Positions 17,377 to 25,235 of a DNA stretch of 64,000 nt are shown here, in pieces. How positions within the stretch are numbered: position 1 is the stretch's first letter; each line of letters begins with the position of its first letter. The stretch is from assembly GCA_045636425.1 (NCBI GenBank), contig JAZTXM010000012.1, positions 62,001 to 126,000 on the forward strand, read 5' to 3'. The position numbers and the translations under genes are program-made. The notes under the pieces were generated by a model. The model saw only the letters and a list, made by a program, of their open reading frames with translations, was not told the DNA's origin and searched no databases. This stretch comes from UMGS1883 sp045636425 (GTDB taxonomy: Bacteria; Bacillota; Clostridia; UMGS1883).

Positions 17377-17448
17377 AATATCACGTTCCTTTCATAGTTA
17401 TTAATTTCCGCAAATGTTCATAATTATGAAATTATTTTTGAAATATGG

Positions 17449-17477
17449 TTGATATTTAACGAAATGTATGGTAGAAT
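17449..17477 (+). promoter_or_regulatory. Promoter of tRNA-Leu
   Basis: TTGATA (17449-17454), 17 bp, TAGAAT (17472-17477). The predicted start is about 13 nt before the mature tRNA end. Confidence 0.7.
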
Positions 17478-17496
17478 AAGGCTCGTGATAAAATTT

Positions 17497-17580
17497 GCGG
17501 GCGTGGCGGAATTGGCAGACGCGCCAGATTTAGGTTCTGGTGGTACTACCGTGGGGGTTCAAGTCCCTTCGCCCGCACCA
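17497..17580 (+). tRNA. tRNA-Leu (anticodon UAG)
   Basis: 84 nt including an encoded CCA end. The acceptor stem GCGGGCG / CGCCCGC has 7 bp. The anticodon stem CCAGA / TCTGG encloses loop TTTAGGT with anticodon TAG at 17531-17533. A short variable arm and the T-loop GGTTCAAGTCC are present. It reads CUN leucine codons. Confidence 0.97.
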
Positions 17581-17586
17581 AAAAAG

Positions 17587-17614
17587 GCAGATTCCTTGCG
17601 GAATCTGCCTTTTA
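17587..17614. terminator. Terminator of tRNA-Leu, shared with the opposing gene
   Basis: A 10-bp stem GGCAGATTCC / GGAATCTGCC with loop TTGC is followed by TTTT, and preceded by A6 for the minus direction. Confidence 0.8.
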
Positions 17615-17626
17615 ATATGTACTTTG

Positions 17627-18559
17627 TTATCTTACGAAATATTTTTCACGTTTGTCGTAGTACATCTTGTTATAAACGAGTGAAGCTGCAAGAGCTAAAA
17701 CGATTACAAAGAAAGGAAGTGTGAATATCGGGAAAATATCCGAGAAAGGATTAAGTACAAAGGTATAAAGGATTGAATAAAGTACTACACTGCCCACTAC
17801 AGCTATGTTGTAGAAACGGAAGTACTTAACAGTGTCCTTTTTGAACTGAGCAAGCTGCAGTGCGAGATAAGCCGCAGCAGCACCGAGAGCTACCATAACA
17901 AGTCCGAAGAAAATATCCACAACCTGCATGAATCCGAACTGCTCGTATAAGTAATCAGAGGTGAAGCTGAAGTCAACGGAATCAATCATTGCCGCAGCCT
18001 GTTTTCCTCCATTATCAATTTGAGCAAAGGGATTATTCTGCATTACTTCCATACTCATTCCTGAAAAAACGCTGCCTGAAGTAATTCCCATGGCTGCCTT
18101 AACCTGAGGAAGTTCATCAAAAAGAGACGAGGGATTTTCGATAGCGTCATTATATCCGCCCTGTGCCGCATTTAATGCGATACGTGCAAACTTTCCCTCA
18201 TCAGACATGCGGAATACCACGTGCTGATAAATTCCACCCGTCCAGAAAAGAAGACCGATAATCACCAAAATTGCAGACGCTGCAAAAAGAAGCTGTTTAG
18301 AAAGGAAATTGTGCCAGTTCATAGGCTGGTCAATTTCAGGCATGGGAACAGGCTCAGCCTTAGGTGCAGGTGCAGGCGCAGGTGCAACAGGCTGTACAAC
18401 CTTCTGCTGCATTTGAGACTGCTCTATTACAGGAGCCACTGCCGCGGGTGCGGGAGCAGGTGCAGAAGCTTCTGCCTCCATAAGATTGTTACCGCATTCG
18501 GGGCAGAATCTCTGATCTTCCTCGGTAACGGCTGTTCCGCATTTGTTACAAAACTTCAT
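17627..18559 (-). CDS. Zinc-ribbon multipass membrane protein of unknown function
   Basis: 310 residues from ATG 18559; the GGAGG Shine-Dalgarno rules out the earlier in-frame codon. An N-terminal zinc ribbon (CNKCG...CPECG, residues 4-24) is followed by an Ala/Pro-rich linker (about 30-80). Then come one membrane helix (about 90-115), an outside region of about 90 residues, and three or four further helices at the C-terminus. The layout matches zinc-ribbon-domain membrane proteins common in Clostridia, with no known activity. It has its own consensus promoter, divergent from the kinase-like gene. Confidence 0.8.
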   Translation of the reverse strand: MKFCNKCGTAVTEEDQRFCPECGNNLMEAEASAPAPAPAAVAPVIEQSQMQQKVVQPVAPAPAPAPKAEPVPMPEIDQPMNWHNFLSKQLLFAASAILVIIGLLFWTGGIYQHVVFRMSDEGKFARIALNAAQGGYNDAIENPSSLFDELPQVKAAMGITSGSVFSGMSMEVMQNNPFAQIDNGGKQAAAMIDSVDFSFTSDYLYEQFGFMQVVDIFFGLVMVALGAAAAYLALQLAQFKKDTVKYFRFYNIAVVGSVVLYSILYTFVLNPFSDIFPIFTLPFFVIVLALAASLVYNKMYYDKREKYFVR

Positions 18560-18598
18560 AACTACTACCTCCAAAATAATATTTTTTTGCCTGTCTTT

Positions 18599-18627
18599 AT
18601 TATATAAGAAGGGGCAGTAAATGTCAA
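18599..18627 (-). promoter_or_regulatory. Promoter of the zinc-ribbon membrane protein gene
   Basis: On the minus strand TTGACA (18627-18622) and TATAAT (18604-18599) are 17 bp apart; full consensus. Confidence 0.8.
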
Positions 18628-18678
18628 TGATTTACAATTAATTTGGGAAAAGTTTGTTGATAAATAAAAAAACATCAC

Positions 18679-18707
18679 TTGTTTTTTTACAAGATTTGTG
18701 CTATAAT
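18679..18707 (+). promoter_or_regulatory. Promoter of the cytidylate-kinase-like gene
   Basis: TTGTTT (18679-18684), 17 bp, TATAAT (18702-18707). Confidence 0.65.
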
Positions 18708-18763
18708 GTAGCAAACGGATAAACTACAAATATTAACCGTTTATATATAAAGGAGGTTTTTTT

Positions 18764-19354
18764 ATGAAAAAAGTTGTTATTACCATCGGACGTGAATTTG
18801 GCAGCGGCGGACGTGAAATCGGTATAAAGCTCTCCGAAAAGCTTAATATTCCGTTTTATGACAAGGAATTGATTTTACACACCGCAGAAAAAACAAACCT
18901 TGAACACAGTATTGTTGAAAAGTATGATGAAAAGCACTCCTTCCCTGCTTTTTCTTCTTCTAATATTTTTGATATATATCAGATGCCTATGTCTGACCGC
19001 ATATATATTGCACAGTCGGATGTTATACGCGACCTTGCTTCTAAGGAAAGTTGTATAATCGTGGGAAGATGTGCGGATTTCATCCTTGATGAAAATCCCG
19101 ATGTTTTCAAAATTTTCATTACCGCACCCATGAAGGATAAGATTGCGCGTAAGCGTGATGTGCTTCCCGGAAAGAGCGACAGCGAAATTGAGGCTCATAT
19201 CAATAAAATTGATAAAAAACGTGCTAAGTATTATACATATTACACTGACCGCACATGGGGCAAGGCTTCCACATACAACCTTTGCATAGACAGCAGTGTT
19301 TTAGGTGTCGACGGAACGGTTGACCTTATTATAGATGCGGTAAATAAGAGATAA
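18764..19354 (+). CDS. Cytidylate-kinase-like family protein
   Basis: 196 residues. The P-loop region GREFGSGGREIG (residues 9-20) and the following PFYDKELI match the cytidylate-kinase-like family, which is distinct from true Cmk. The later segment IIVGRCADFIL and an Arg-rich lid (KIARKRDV, KKRAKYYTYYTDRTWG) fit a nucleoside-monophosphate-kinase fold. AAAGGAGG precedes the ATG. It is a single-gene unit with promoter and terminator. The substrate is not established for this family; CMP is possible. Confidence 0.85.
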   Translation: MKKVVITIGREFGSGGREIGIKLSEKLNIPFYDKELILHTAEKTNLEHSIVEKYDEKHSFPAFSSSNIFDIYQMPMSDRIYIAQSDVIRDLASKESCIIVGRCADFILDENPDVFKIFITAPMKDKIARKRDVLPGKSDSEIEAHINKIDKKRAKYYTYYTDRTWGKASTYNLCIDSSVLGVDGTVDLIIDAVNKR

Positions 19355-19365
19355 GCATGAGCTTA

Positions 19366-19400
19366 ATGGGGATGTAATCTTTTACATCCCCATTTTTTTG
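19366..19400 (+). terminator. Intrinsic terminator after the kinase-like gene
   Basis: A 12-bp stem ATGGGGATGTAA / TTACATCCCCAT with loop TCTT is followed by T6-7. Confidence 0.85.
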
Positions 19401-19431
19401 TCAAATTTGGCGAAAAAATGTAATTTTCCTC

Positions 19432-19460
19432 TTGATTCGATATTGAAATAATGATAAAAT
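19432..19460 (+). promoter_or_regulatory. Predicted promoter of the NifU-like/GGGtGRT operon
   Basis: TTGATT (19432-19437) and TAAAAT (19455-19460) with 17 bp between. It overlaps the upstream in-frame ATG at 19451, supporting translation from 19493. Confidence 0.6.
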
Positions 19461-19492
19461 ATGTAGAGCTATATTTGAAAGGAGATAAGAAT

Positions 19493-20185
19493 ATGAACTA
19501 TTCACATGAAGTTGAAAACATGTGCGTTGTTGCTAAGGGCGTTGGTCACAAGTGTGCACCCATCCCTCAGGAAGGCACATGGACACATTCCACTCAGATT
19601 ACAGACATTAACGGTCTTACACACGGTGTGGGCTGGTGTGCTCCCCAGCAGGGTGCCTGCAAGCTTACTCTTAATGTAAAGAACGGCATTATTGAGGAGG
19701 CACTGGTTGAGACACTCGGTTGCTCAGGTATGACTCATTCAGCTGCTATGGCTTCCGAGATTCTTCCCGGAAAAACCCTCCTCGAAGCACTTAACACAGA
19801 CCTTGTTTGTGATGCTATCAACACAGCTATGAGAGAGCTTTTCCTCCAGATTGTTTACGGAAGAACACAGACAGCTTTCTCAGAAGGCGGTCTTCCCGTA
19901 GGCGCAGGTCTTGAAGACCTCGGTAAGGGACTTAGAAGCCAGGTTGGTACTCTTTTCAGCACAAAGGCTAAGGGACCCAGATACCTTGAGCTTGCAGAGG
20001 GCTACATCACAAAGATGGCTCTTGATGCTGACAACCAGGTTATCGGTTACAAGTTTGTACACCTCGGAAAGATGATGGAAGCTATCCGTAAGGGTGCAGA
20101 CGCTAACGAAGCCCTTGAAAAGGCTACAGGTCAGTACGGCAGATTTGACGACGCGGTAAAAGTTATCGATCCGCGTGAAGAATAA
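19493..20185 (+). CDS. NifU-like iron-sulfur scaffold-type protein, partner of GGGtGRT
   Basis: 230 residues from ATG 19493, preceded by GAAAGGAG. Cys residues are spaced as in NifU/IscU-like folds: GWCAPQQGACKLTL (near residue 50) and the scaffold-like TLGCSGMTHSAAMAS (near residue 80). A C-terminal extension follows the scaffold-like core. It lies 17 nt upstream of the GGGtGRT gene, an adjacency known in Clostridia. The presumed role is Fe-S or thiol-linked scaffold work, but no activity has been demonstrated that I know of. Codon use (frequent AAG, GGT, CTT) suggests high expression. Confidence 0.8.
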   Translation: MNYSHEVENMCVVAKGVGHKCAPIPQEGTWTHSTQITDINGLTHGVGWCAPQQGACKLTLNVKNGIIEEALVETLGCSGMTHSAAMASEILPGKTLLEALNTDLVCDAINTAMRELFLQIVYGRTQTAFSEGGLPVGAGLEDLGKGLRSQVGTLFSTKAKGPRYLELAEGYITKMALDADNQVIGYKFVHLGKMMEAIRKGADANEALEKATGQYGRFDDAVKVIDPREE

Positions 20186-20202
20186 GAGAGGGGGAAATTA
20201 TA

Positions 20203-21201
20203 ATGGCATTATTTGAAAGCTACGAAAGAAGAATTAATCAGGTAAACGCAGCTCTTAATAAGTATGGCATCGCCTCCCTCGAAGAAGCAAAGAAAATTTG
20301 CGACGATAAGGGTATCGATGTTTACAACCTTATTAAGAGTATTCAGCCCATCTGCTTTGAAAACGCTTGCTGGGCATATATCACAGGTACTGCAATTGCA
20401 ATCAAGAAGGGCTGCACAAAGGCTGCTGACGCTGCTGAAGCTATCGGTGAAGGTCTTCAGGCATTCTGTATCCCCGGCTCTGTTGCTGATGACCGTAAGG
20501 TAGGTCTTGGTCACGGTAACCTTGCTGCAATGCTTCTTCGCGAAGAAACAAAGTGCTTTGCATTCCTTGCAGGTCACGAATCATTTGCAGCAGCAGAGGG
20601 TGCTATCGGTATCGCAAACAGTGCTAACAAGGTAAGAAAAGAACCTCTCCAGGTTATTCTTAACGGTCTTGGTAAGGACGCTGCACAGATCATTTCCAGA
20701 ATCAACGGTTTCACATTTGTTGAAACAAAGTTTGATTATATGACAGGTAAATTAGAAATCGTTAGTGAAAAGGCTTATTCAAACGGCCCCAGAGCTAAGG
20801 TTCGTTGCTACGGTGCAGACGATGTTCGTGAAGGTGTGGCAATCATGCATCAGGAAAAAGTTGACGTTTCTATCACAGGTAACTCAACTAACCCCACACG
20901 TTTCCAGCATCCCGTTGCAGGTACATATAAGAAGGAATGTAACGAGCTTGGTAAGAAGTACTTCTCCGTTGCTTCCGGTGGCGGTACAGGACGTACACTT
21001 CATCCCGATAATATGGCAGCAGGTCCTGCTTCCTATGGTATGACAGATACAATGGGAAGAATGCACTCAGATGCACAGTTTGCAGGTTCTTCATCAGTTC
21101 CCGCACACGTTGAAATGATGGGACTTATCGGCGCAGGTAACAACCCCATGGTTGGTATGAGTGTTGCTTGTGCAGTTGCTATCGAAGAAGCAAGCAAATA
21201 A
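20203..21201 (+). CDS. GGGtGRT family protein
   Basis: 332 residues. It contains the name-giving motif SGGGTGRTLHPD near residue 260 and repeated Gly/Ala-rich segments (GAIGIANSAN, GLIGAGNNPMVG). Three Cys lie in the first 90 residues and two more in the C-terminal half. The family is conserved in anaerobes and has no established function. It is translated from GAGGGGG-spaced ATG directly after the NifU-like gene, so the two products probably act together. No membrane segment or signal peptide. Codon choice again indicates strong expression. Confidence 0.88.
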   Translation: MALFESYERRINQVNAALNKYGIASLEEAKKICDDKGIDVYNLIKSIQPICFENACWAYITGTAIAIKKGCTKAADAAEAIGEGLQAFCIPGSVADDRKVGLGHGNLAAMLLREETKCFAFLAGHESFAAAEGAIGIANSANKVRKEPLQVILNGLGKDAAQIISRINGFTFVETKFDYMTGKLEIVSEKAYSNGPRAKVRCYGADDVREGVAIMHQEKVDVSITGNSTNPTRFQHPVAGTYKKECNELGKKYFSVASGGGTGRTLHPDNMAAGPASYGMTDTMGRMHSDAQFAGSSSVPAHVEMMGLIGAGNNPMVGMSVACAVAIEEASK

Positions 21202-21232
21202 TTTAAAATCATTTGTAATAACGAAACGTAAA

Positions 21233-21269
21233 ATGCACCGCAGGGAAATCCTTGCGGTGCATAATTTTT
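21233..21269 (+). terminator. Terminator of the NifU-like/GGGtGRT operon
   Basis: Stem ATGCACCGCA / TGCGGTGCAT with a small interior loop, followed by AATTTTTAA. Confidence 0.75.
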
Positions 21270-21362
21270 AATGGCAAATTTCATTTGAAAAGTTGACAAA
21301 ACGGGTAGTCACCCATCTATTGTATCACAACATATATCTGATTAAATCGTATCATATTGACT

Positions 21363-21390
21363 TTGAAATTAAAACGTGATATCCTATAAT
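21363..21390 (+). promoter_or_regulatory. Predicted promoter of the AraC-family regulator gene
   Basis: TTGAAA (21363-21368), 16 bp, TATAAT (21385-21390); AAAGGAGG follows, then ATG 21407. Confidence 0.6.
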
Positions 21391-21406
21391 TAAAGGAGGA
21401 AATGTT

Positions 21407-22180
21407 ATGTATGACTTTATATATACAAACATGGGTTCTTTTGTCTTTAAAGAGGTAAATTACTCTGAATATCACCACGGAGCATTTCCCAAAGGAGCAG
21501 ACCATCATTACCTTATGTATCTGGAAAAAGGGACTGCGAAAGTGGTCTCTCAAGGCACAACCGTTGAATTGAAAGAAAAGGAACTTCTTTTTATTCCGAG
21601 AAAGACTGTATACGATACTTTTCTATACGGAAATCCCGATATAAAATTTTACTCCTTTGCATTTCTCAACTACCCCAGTAATTCTATAAAAAGGTATAAA
21701 CTGCAAAAAATCAAATTTACTGAGAGAATGAAAACCTGCCTTTATAACTTGCTTTTGGACTCGGCTTCGGATTGCGGAGTACTGGGAACCTTTTACTTCC
21801 TCCTTGAAGAAATTTTTAATTCCTTGGAAATTGTTTCAACAGATGACAGAAAACAACAGCTCCTTAAAGAAGCTATGAACTTTATGTACACTCATCCGAA
21901 TTGTAATGTAGAAGATGTAGCTAGATTCTGTAACATAAGCGAACCGGGACTTTACAAATTGTTTAATTCTTCCTCGGAAACAACTCCTGCAAAATTCAAA
22001 TTAAAGGTAAAACTCGAAAGTGCAGCAAACTACCTTATTTCCACCGATATCCCGATAGAAAAAATCTGTGATATATGTAATTTCAGTTCCTCGTCCTACT
22101 TTAGAAAAGTTTTTTATAAAGTTTACAGAACAACGCCAAGTGCAATGAGAAAAGAAAGCAAAAACAACAATACTATATAA
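21407..22180 (+). CDS. AraC-family transcriptional regulator
   Basis: 257 residues. The N-terminal cupin-like sensor domain (about 10-100) includes the HHYLMYLEKGTAKV strand region. The C-terminal double helix-turn-helix (about 160-255) contains VEDVARFCNISEPGLYKLF and IEKICDICNFSSSSYFRKVF. It is followed by a terminator and then by an amino-sugar operon preceded by two palindromes. It is the likely regulator of that operon, with a sugar or sugar-phosphate ligand; this is inferred from position. Confidence 0.9.
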   Translation: MYDFIYTNMGSFVFKEVNYSEYHHGAFPKGADHHYLMYLEKGTAKVVSQGTTVELKEKELLFIPRKTVYDTFLYGNPDIKFYSFAFLNYPSNSIKRYKLQKIKFTERMKTCLYNLLLDSASDCGVLGTFYFLLEEIFNSLEIVSTDDRKQQLLKEAMNFMYTHPNCNVEDVARFCNISEPGLYKLFNSSSETTPAKFKLKVKLESAANYLISTDIPIEKICDICNFSSSSYFRKVFYKVYRTTPSAMRKESKNNNTI

Positions 22181-22192
22181 TCGTTGAAAAGA

Positions 22193-22232
22193 AAAAAACT
22201 TGGAAACCGAAAAGGTTCCCAAGTTTTTTCTT
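22193..22232 (+). terminator. Terminator of the AraC-family gene
   Basis: A near-perfect 16-bp stem (AAAAAACTTGGAAACC / GGTTCCCAAGTTTTTT, one mismatch) with loop GAAAA or similar and a T6 run. Confidence 0.8.
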
Positions 22233-22265
22233 TATAGAAATTTACCCTATTTTTTATAAGTTATG

Positions 22266-22298
22266 ATATGTTAACATATTTACAAGTATGTTAACATT
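22266..22298. promoter_or_regulatory. Tandem palindromic operator of the amino-sugar operon
   Basis: Two copies of TATGTTAACAT: the first is within the perfect palindrome ATATGTTAACATAT (22266-22279), the second at 22287-22297. The GTTAAC centres are exactly 20 bp apart, about two helical turns, so both sites face the same side of the DNA. They lie 50-80 bp upstream of the first gene. The binding protein is unknown; the adjacent AraC-family regulator is the obvious candidate. Confidence 0.6.
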
Positions 22299-22347
22299 TG
22301 TGTAGATGGAGAAATATCCAAATATTTAAACTATGGAGATGATAAAA

Positions 22348-24303
22348 ATGAGTTTTACTGCAGTAATTGGAGGAAGCAATAAGTTTCGTTGCTTTTTGAA
22401 ATCAACGGGAGCAGAGATTCGCTACTTTGACAGCATTTCCGAAGTTCTCAATGCCGACGGTTGCGGTGGAGTAATAATTCTTCCCGATTATGACAACGGA
22501 GAAGAAGTAGTTCCTCAGTTTTCTCTTCCCGAATTAGAAATTCTTTCAAAGAAGAAGAGAGAAAAGTTCAGAATCTATTCTGAAAATTACGACGCCTTCA
22601 ACACATATAACGGATCGATTTTCGGCTATGAAACTGTAGGTAAAGTATGCCATATCGCAAATGAAACAGTTTGCGCATTTAACGGGCTGCAGCATATTCT
22701 TTCGGGGGACAGAATTATGCAAGCGGCAGGTGCGGCATATCTTCCTGCTATAGAAAAATTCAGAGATCCTTTTGCAGGAGAAGAGAGGGCTTTGCTAAGA
22801 AATGGTCATTATGTAGGAACATCTCAGATAGTCTCCCCTAATGTCGCTGATGCTGTTCCTGCACTTATTCAGACGGGGAGTGTCTATTCTGCATTAATCT
22901 CTATGAGCAATTTTGATGAAATAAATTTCCTCCCCAATATGCGCTGGAAAGAAATTTTCGCTCACATTTTCTCTTATATTCTTGACATTGACAAAGAGCA
23001 CATATACTCTGCTTTCGATAAGCACTTCCCCCCACTTCATACAAAGTTTTCCCTTTATGAAGACATCTCCGAAGCTTCCTGGAGCGCTCTTTATGAGGAA
23101 GCTTTGAAAAATGCCGTTCAGTGGCATTTTGACAGCGGTATGATTCTGGGCGAGCACGGAGAACTTGGTGCTTTGGAAATGATTATGTCCAGCAACGGAC
23201 AACGCCTTTATGCTAACAGGCGTGTAGATGCAGGTCTTTATACCGGATGGCTTTTGTATGCTGCAGGAAAACAATTCAAGAAAGACGAGTGGACTCTTAC
23301 CGGCAAAAATGTATTTGACTACTTTGCAGAAAAAGGACAACTGGAAGGTGGCAGAGAAAAAGGACTTTACAGATGGTACTACAATGAAAACGCCGGTCCT
23401 CACTATGCTTACAGTATCGACTGCGGACGTGATGGCATTGCTCTTTGTAATATGTACAAGTTGACGGGAGATACATCCTATCTTGAAAGAATCAAAAACC
23501 TTGCTGACGGATTCTCCCGTTGGGAAAAGGACGACCTGCTGGCATCTGTCTGTGTGCGTTACGAAGAACCTCAGATTGACGGTCCTTTCAAAGGAAGTGC
23601 AGACGCCCTTACTCCGGGACCGTATGGAGAAATGGTTTCATTTATGATTATGGCTTCTAAGCTTTTGGACAAGCGTGAGTATATGGACATTGCTGTCAGA
23701 ATGGCAGACAAGCTGGCCAAACATTACCCCAAGTATACATATCACGGTCATACCACAAGTACAAGAAACGCAAGACTTCTTCTGCTTCTTCTCTGTGTTC
23801 ACCACAGCGGAGAGAGAGATTACTCCGAGCTTATAAACAAGCTTATTGACTATCTTGAGTCGATACAGCTCCCCTGCGGTGGCATTTATTGCGAGGATAA
23901 TATCACCTACGAACTCAATATCAACGTGAACTGCGAAAGCGGCATTGTTGCTCCTTGGGAAAATGACAAAATCACAGATCAGCTTTACGTTACCAACAAC
24001 TCCTTGGCGGCGCTTTCCATATTGCTGCAATTGCCGGATGACACTAAAGTAAACAAAAAGAAGGGGCTCTCAGTAATGAAGGCACTCCTTCAGTATGTAA
24101 CAAGAATACAGATTATCAGCGATGATAAGCGGTTTAATGGCGGTTGGATGAGAGCCTTCAGCGTTACTCATGAGGAATATTATGGTCTTGATCTCGACAG
24201 ATTCTGGGGTCCATATTGCATAATGGCAGGCTGGACAATGGGAATTATTCCCCTTGGTATTTTATCAGAGCTCACAGGTAAATCACCTTACATAACAGAG
24301 TAA
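22348..24303 (+). CDS. Two-domain protein: amidotransferase-like Rossmann domain plus (alpha/alpha)6 barrel
   Basis: 651 residues from ATG 22348; GGAG at 22335 is well spaced and excludes the earlier in-frame ATG. Residues 1-210 look like an alpha/beta domain resembling class-I-amidotransferase/ThuA-like folds (GGVIILPDYDNGE, then SLPELEILSKKKREKFRIYSE). Residues about 230-650 have the helical-hairpin pattern of six-hairpin glycosidases (DAGLYTGWLLYAAGK, DCGRDGIALCNMYKLTGD, CGGIYCEDN). No signal peptide, so cytosolic. It heads an operon with murQ, a murK-like kinase and nanE, which suggests action on a MurNAc- or GlcNAc-containing saccharide. Catalytic residues cannot be assigned. Confidence 0.6.
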   Translation: MSFTAVIGGSNKFRCFLKSTGAEIRYFDSISEVLNADGCGGVIILPDYDNGEEVVPQFSLPELEILSKKKREKFRIYSENYDAFNTYNGSIFGYETVGKVCHIANETVCAFNGLQHILSGDRIMQAAGAAYLPAIEKFRDPFAGEERALLRNGHYVGTSQIVSPNVADAVPALIQTGSVYSALISMSNFDEINFLPNMRWKEIFAHIFSYILDIDKEHIYSAFDKHFPPLHTKFSLYEDISEASWSALYEEALKNAVQWHFDSGMILGEHGELGALEMIMSSNGQRLYANRRVDAGLYTGWLLYAAGKQFKKDEWTLTGKNVFDYFAEKGQLEGGREKGLYRWYYNENAGPHYAYSIDCGRDGIALCNMYKLTGDTSYLERIKNLADGFSRWEKDDLLASVCVRYEEPQIDGPFKGSADALTPGPYGEMVSFMIMASKLLDKREYMDIAVRMADKLAKHYPKYTYHGHTTSTRNARLLLLLLCVHHSGERDYSELINKLIDYLESIQLPCGGIYCEDNITYELNINVNCESGIVAPWENDKITDQLYVTNNSLAALSILLQLPDDTKVNKKKGLSVMKALLQYVTRIQIISDDKRFNGGWMRAFSVTHEEYYGLDLDRFWGPYCIMAGWTMGIIPLGILSELTGKSPYITE

Positions 24304-24318
24304 ACGGAGGTGAATATA

Positions 24319-25230
24319 ATGGCAGATAAAAAATATGAACTTACGGGAATGGTAACCGAGCAAGCAAACCCCAAAACAACAGAAATGGATACTATGGAAA
24401 TTTCTGAGCTTCTTAAACTTATAAATGATGAAGATAAGACCTGTGCATACGCAGTTGAAAAGGTTATTCCCCAGGTGGAAAAAATCGTTGCCGCGTTGGT
24501 TGACCGTTTTGGTCGCGGTGGAAGAATTCTCTACCTCGGCGCTGGAACAAGTGGGAGAATCGCTATTATGGATTCAGCTGAGTTTCCTCCCACCTTCGGA
24601 ATTGATCCCGAAAGAATCAAGGTCGGAATGGCAGGCGGAAGCGGCTCGATGGTAAGAGCGCAGGAAGCTAATGAGGACGATAAAACTGAAGGCTCTGAGT
24701 TTGTAATGGATTGGAATCCCGGACCTGATGACTGTGTTATAGGTCTTGCGACCAGCGGAAAAACCCCTTATGTAATTTCTGGTCTTCAGGTAGCGCGCTC
24801 AGCAGGGGCATTTACTGCATTCATATGCGCTAACCCTGTACCGGATGATATTGCCGATGTAGTAGTTTCCTGCATAACAGGTCCGGAGGTTCTTACAGGC
24901 TCTACCAGACTAAAGGCAGGTACTGCACAGAAAATGATTATGAATATGATAAGTACCGCAACCTTTGTAAAACTTGGCAGGACTTACAAAAACAGAATGA
25001 GCCATATAGAAACAAAAAATATCAAGCTTTACAGAAGAGCAATCGAAACAATTTCTATCTGTTGTGATATGTCCGAGGACGAGGCTGAAGCGCTTCTTAT
25101 CAAAGCAGATAAGAAACTTCCCGTTGCATTGGTTTGCGGTGTTGCGAAATGCGATATAAAAACCGCAAGAGAAAAGCTAGAGCTTACCGGTGGCAAAGTA
25201 AGAGCTGCAATAGAACTTATTGGGAGGTAA
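24319..25230 (+). CDS. murQ: N-acetylmuramic acid 6-phosphate etherase
   Basis: 303 residues from ATG 24319, with CGGAGG 8 nt upstream. SIS-domain signatures are clear: YLGAGTSGRIAIMDSAEFPPTFG-type segment near residue 70, the family EANEDD, and GLATSGKTPYVISGL. MurQ cleaves the lactyl ether of MurNAc-6-P to give GlcNAc-6-P and D-lactate in cell-wall recycling. It sits between the unknown two-domain protein and a BadF-type kinase that can supply its phosphorylated substrate. The product can go on to NagA, encoded at 1156-2304. Confidence 0.95.
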   Translation: MADKKYELTGMVTEQANPKTTEMDTMEISELLKLINDEDKTCAYAVEKVIPQVEKIVAALVDRFGRGGRILYLGAGTSGRIAIMDSAEFPPTFGIDPERIKVGMAGGSGSMVRAQEANEDDKTEGSEFVMDWNPGPDDCVIGLATSGKTPYVISGLQVARSAGAFTAFICANPVPDDIADVVVSCITGPEVLTGSTRLKAGTAQKMIMNMISTATFVKLGRTYKNRMSHIETKNIKLYRRAIETISICCDMSEDEAEALLIKADKKLPVALVCGVAKCDIKTAREKLELTGGKVRAAIELIGR

Positions 25231-25235
25231 CTTTT

